Part shown: positions 62,701 through 64,000 of the stretch, one piece after another
Position numbering within the stretch: position 1 is the stretch's first letter
How the letters are laid out: each line of letters opens with the position of its first letter
Assembly: GCA_037954235.1 (NCBI GenBank)
Contig: JBBMOA010000004.1
Span: 11,062,101-11,126,100 of the forward strand
Direction: 5' to 3'
DNA: 64,000 nucleotides
From: Aulostomus chinensis
Lineage: Eukaryota; Chordata; Actinopteri; Syngnathiformes; Aulostomidae
Position numbers and translations under genes: made by a program
The notes under the pieces: generated by a model
The model's input: the letters and a program-made list of their open reading frames with translations, nothing else
Told to the model about the DNA's origin: nothing
Databases searched by the model: none

Positions 62701-64000
62701 TAGTTAAAAAATAAACAGAGGCAAAACCAAATTTGTAGGCCTGTAGATGATTTAAAAAGAATGTTTCAATTACACCTTTGTTGTTAATCATTCTAAATTC
62801 ATGACTTATGTCGTTTTTTGTGGACGAGCATTTGAAGTATTTCCATTCAAACTGATGTTGGTAAATTGATGATTTAATTGTTGAATATATATATAAAAGG
62901 TCGAAATATTTCTTTTAATTTCCAGCAGATGACACGCACCCCATGCACACTGCCGCCCTCTACTGGTTACTCGCTGCTCTCCATTTACAAGCAAAATCTA
63001 CGCACGTGGTCGAGGGCGCATTTCATTCCATTAACTGCAGTTACTTTCTTTCTATGACTAATTAATTGAAATTAATCAGCTATTTTCCCAAACCTACATA
63101 TTTTATTTTAATTGTGTCTGGCACATTATTTTTCTTTTGATAATCCTTTTTTTTAAATATTGCTGTTCTGTATCGTTCACTCTCCGGTTAAAGAAATTAG
63201 TTTTGTATTTTTTTTTTTTTTTTTGCTGCTTCATAAAAAAGCAAAAGAAAAACAAGGGGGATCAAGTTTTTTCTTTTTAAATTCTGAATCATGAGGTATG
63301 TGCTGCCATTGAGCTCTTCTTACAATTCCCTCCTCTCCGCTCAAAAGACTCTGACCCAAGAGGCTGCATTGATGTCGGCTCATCTTAAACCTGAGTTCAA
63401 CTGTGAGGAGCAAATCCAATTTTACGCAAACGGGATGCAAAAACAGAGCCCAGAGCCATGCAGACACGTCGAGCATTAAAACCTAGAAACAGATCAGAGT
63501 CATTAGGTGTAGATATCTCAATGAAGGAGAAACAATCGAGGTATTTTTTTTTTTACAGTAATTTAACTTTTCCATCACAAAGCATTAAGCAAAGCCAGAG
63601 AGAATTATGTTTTAAACATGTGAAGAGGAGAACTGTCTGTGGGATATTTACTGAGGATTCTGCAACTCATTGCACATTATTTTCCACCAGGAAATTCCCC
63701 TTGTCAGTAAATGTTAAGTACAATTCGGCAGCTCGGGAACTTTGTATTGTGTTGGTAGCCCAGTGTGACGCGCAGTCAGTAGTAAAACACAACCAGGGCC
63801 TTTTTCCAGCCTGTAAAAATGGGTGGTTCCTCCTTCTGTGTAGCCTTGTAAACACTAGAAAACAGGTCGGTGTTCATACCAGATTTTCTAAAACATTTTG
63901 AAGTTAAGAGTTAATTCTGACCCGAGCTCTCAACCACACCACCGTGTCACTTCCACTGCCTCCACGAGCCGATGGAGTGTCACGGGTTGGTTTTGTCAAG
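62701..64000. other. Right-edge flank upstream of RASSF3
   Basis: The flank is AT-rich, with a T run at about 63208-63225. No exon, RNA gene or mobile element is recognised. In human the next gene on this side of RASSF3 is TBK1; nothing in this 1.3 kb identifies it. Confidence 0.5.

Noticed and set aside
62701..64000. Possible start or end of TBK1, the human neighbour of RASSF3
   Set aside because: No kinase or TBK1-like peptide can be read in this AT-rich flank; the gene, if present, lies off the right edge.

Overview
This is nuclear DNA of a teleost fish. The window has spliced vertebrate genes with GT-AG introns, many long (AC)n/(GT)n microsatellites, a tRNA-derived SINE, and Tc1/mariner-like and hAT-like transposon relics. 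The gene order GNS, RASSF3, TBC1D30 matches human 12q14. No species call is attempted.

Layout, left to right. (1) 1-8501, minus strand: the 5' part of TBC1D30, a Rab GTPase-activating protein. It has a long-isoform first exon, exon 2 and a separate alternative first exon in a CpG-rich patch; the TBC domain lies beyond the left edge. The introns hold a LINE 3' end, a SINE, two 17-bp minisatellites and a decayed Tc1-like transposase. (2) 8502-9928: a divergent promoter region with CCAAT boxes and a pure TTC tract. (3) 9929-17109, plus strand: a complete 14-exon GNS gene (lysosomal N-acetylglucosamine-6-sulfatase, 539 aa), then a long 3' UTR to about 19.34 kb. (4) 20216-26316, minus strand: a complete APMAP-like gene (membrane-anchored, strictosidine synthase-like beta-propeller, 383 aa). 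Its best model has a start codon split by intron 1. It sits between GNS and RASSF3, where mammals have no such gene. (5) 32870-62103, minus strand: a complete six-exon RASSF3 gene (RA plus SARAH domains, 246 aa) with a 22-kb first intron. Its likely 3' UTR runs left, and its promoter lies at about 62.1-62.7 kb. (6) 62.7-64 kb: AT-rich flank with no gene seen.

All exon joins were checked by hand for splice dinucleotides and codon phase; the three complete genes close in frame with no internal stop. The four genes do not form one pathway: they are a conserved vertebrate neighbourhood. The points most worth a second look are the split start codon, the microsatellite forming a 5' splice site in the APMAP-like gene, the alternative TBC1D30 first exons, a 691-bp hAT-type element with visible target-site duplication, and a roughly 470-bp foldback structure in a RASSF3 intron.
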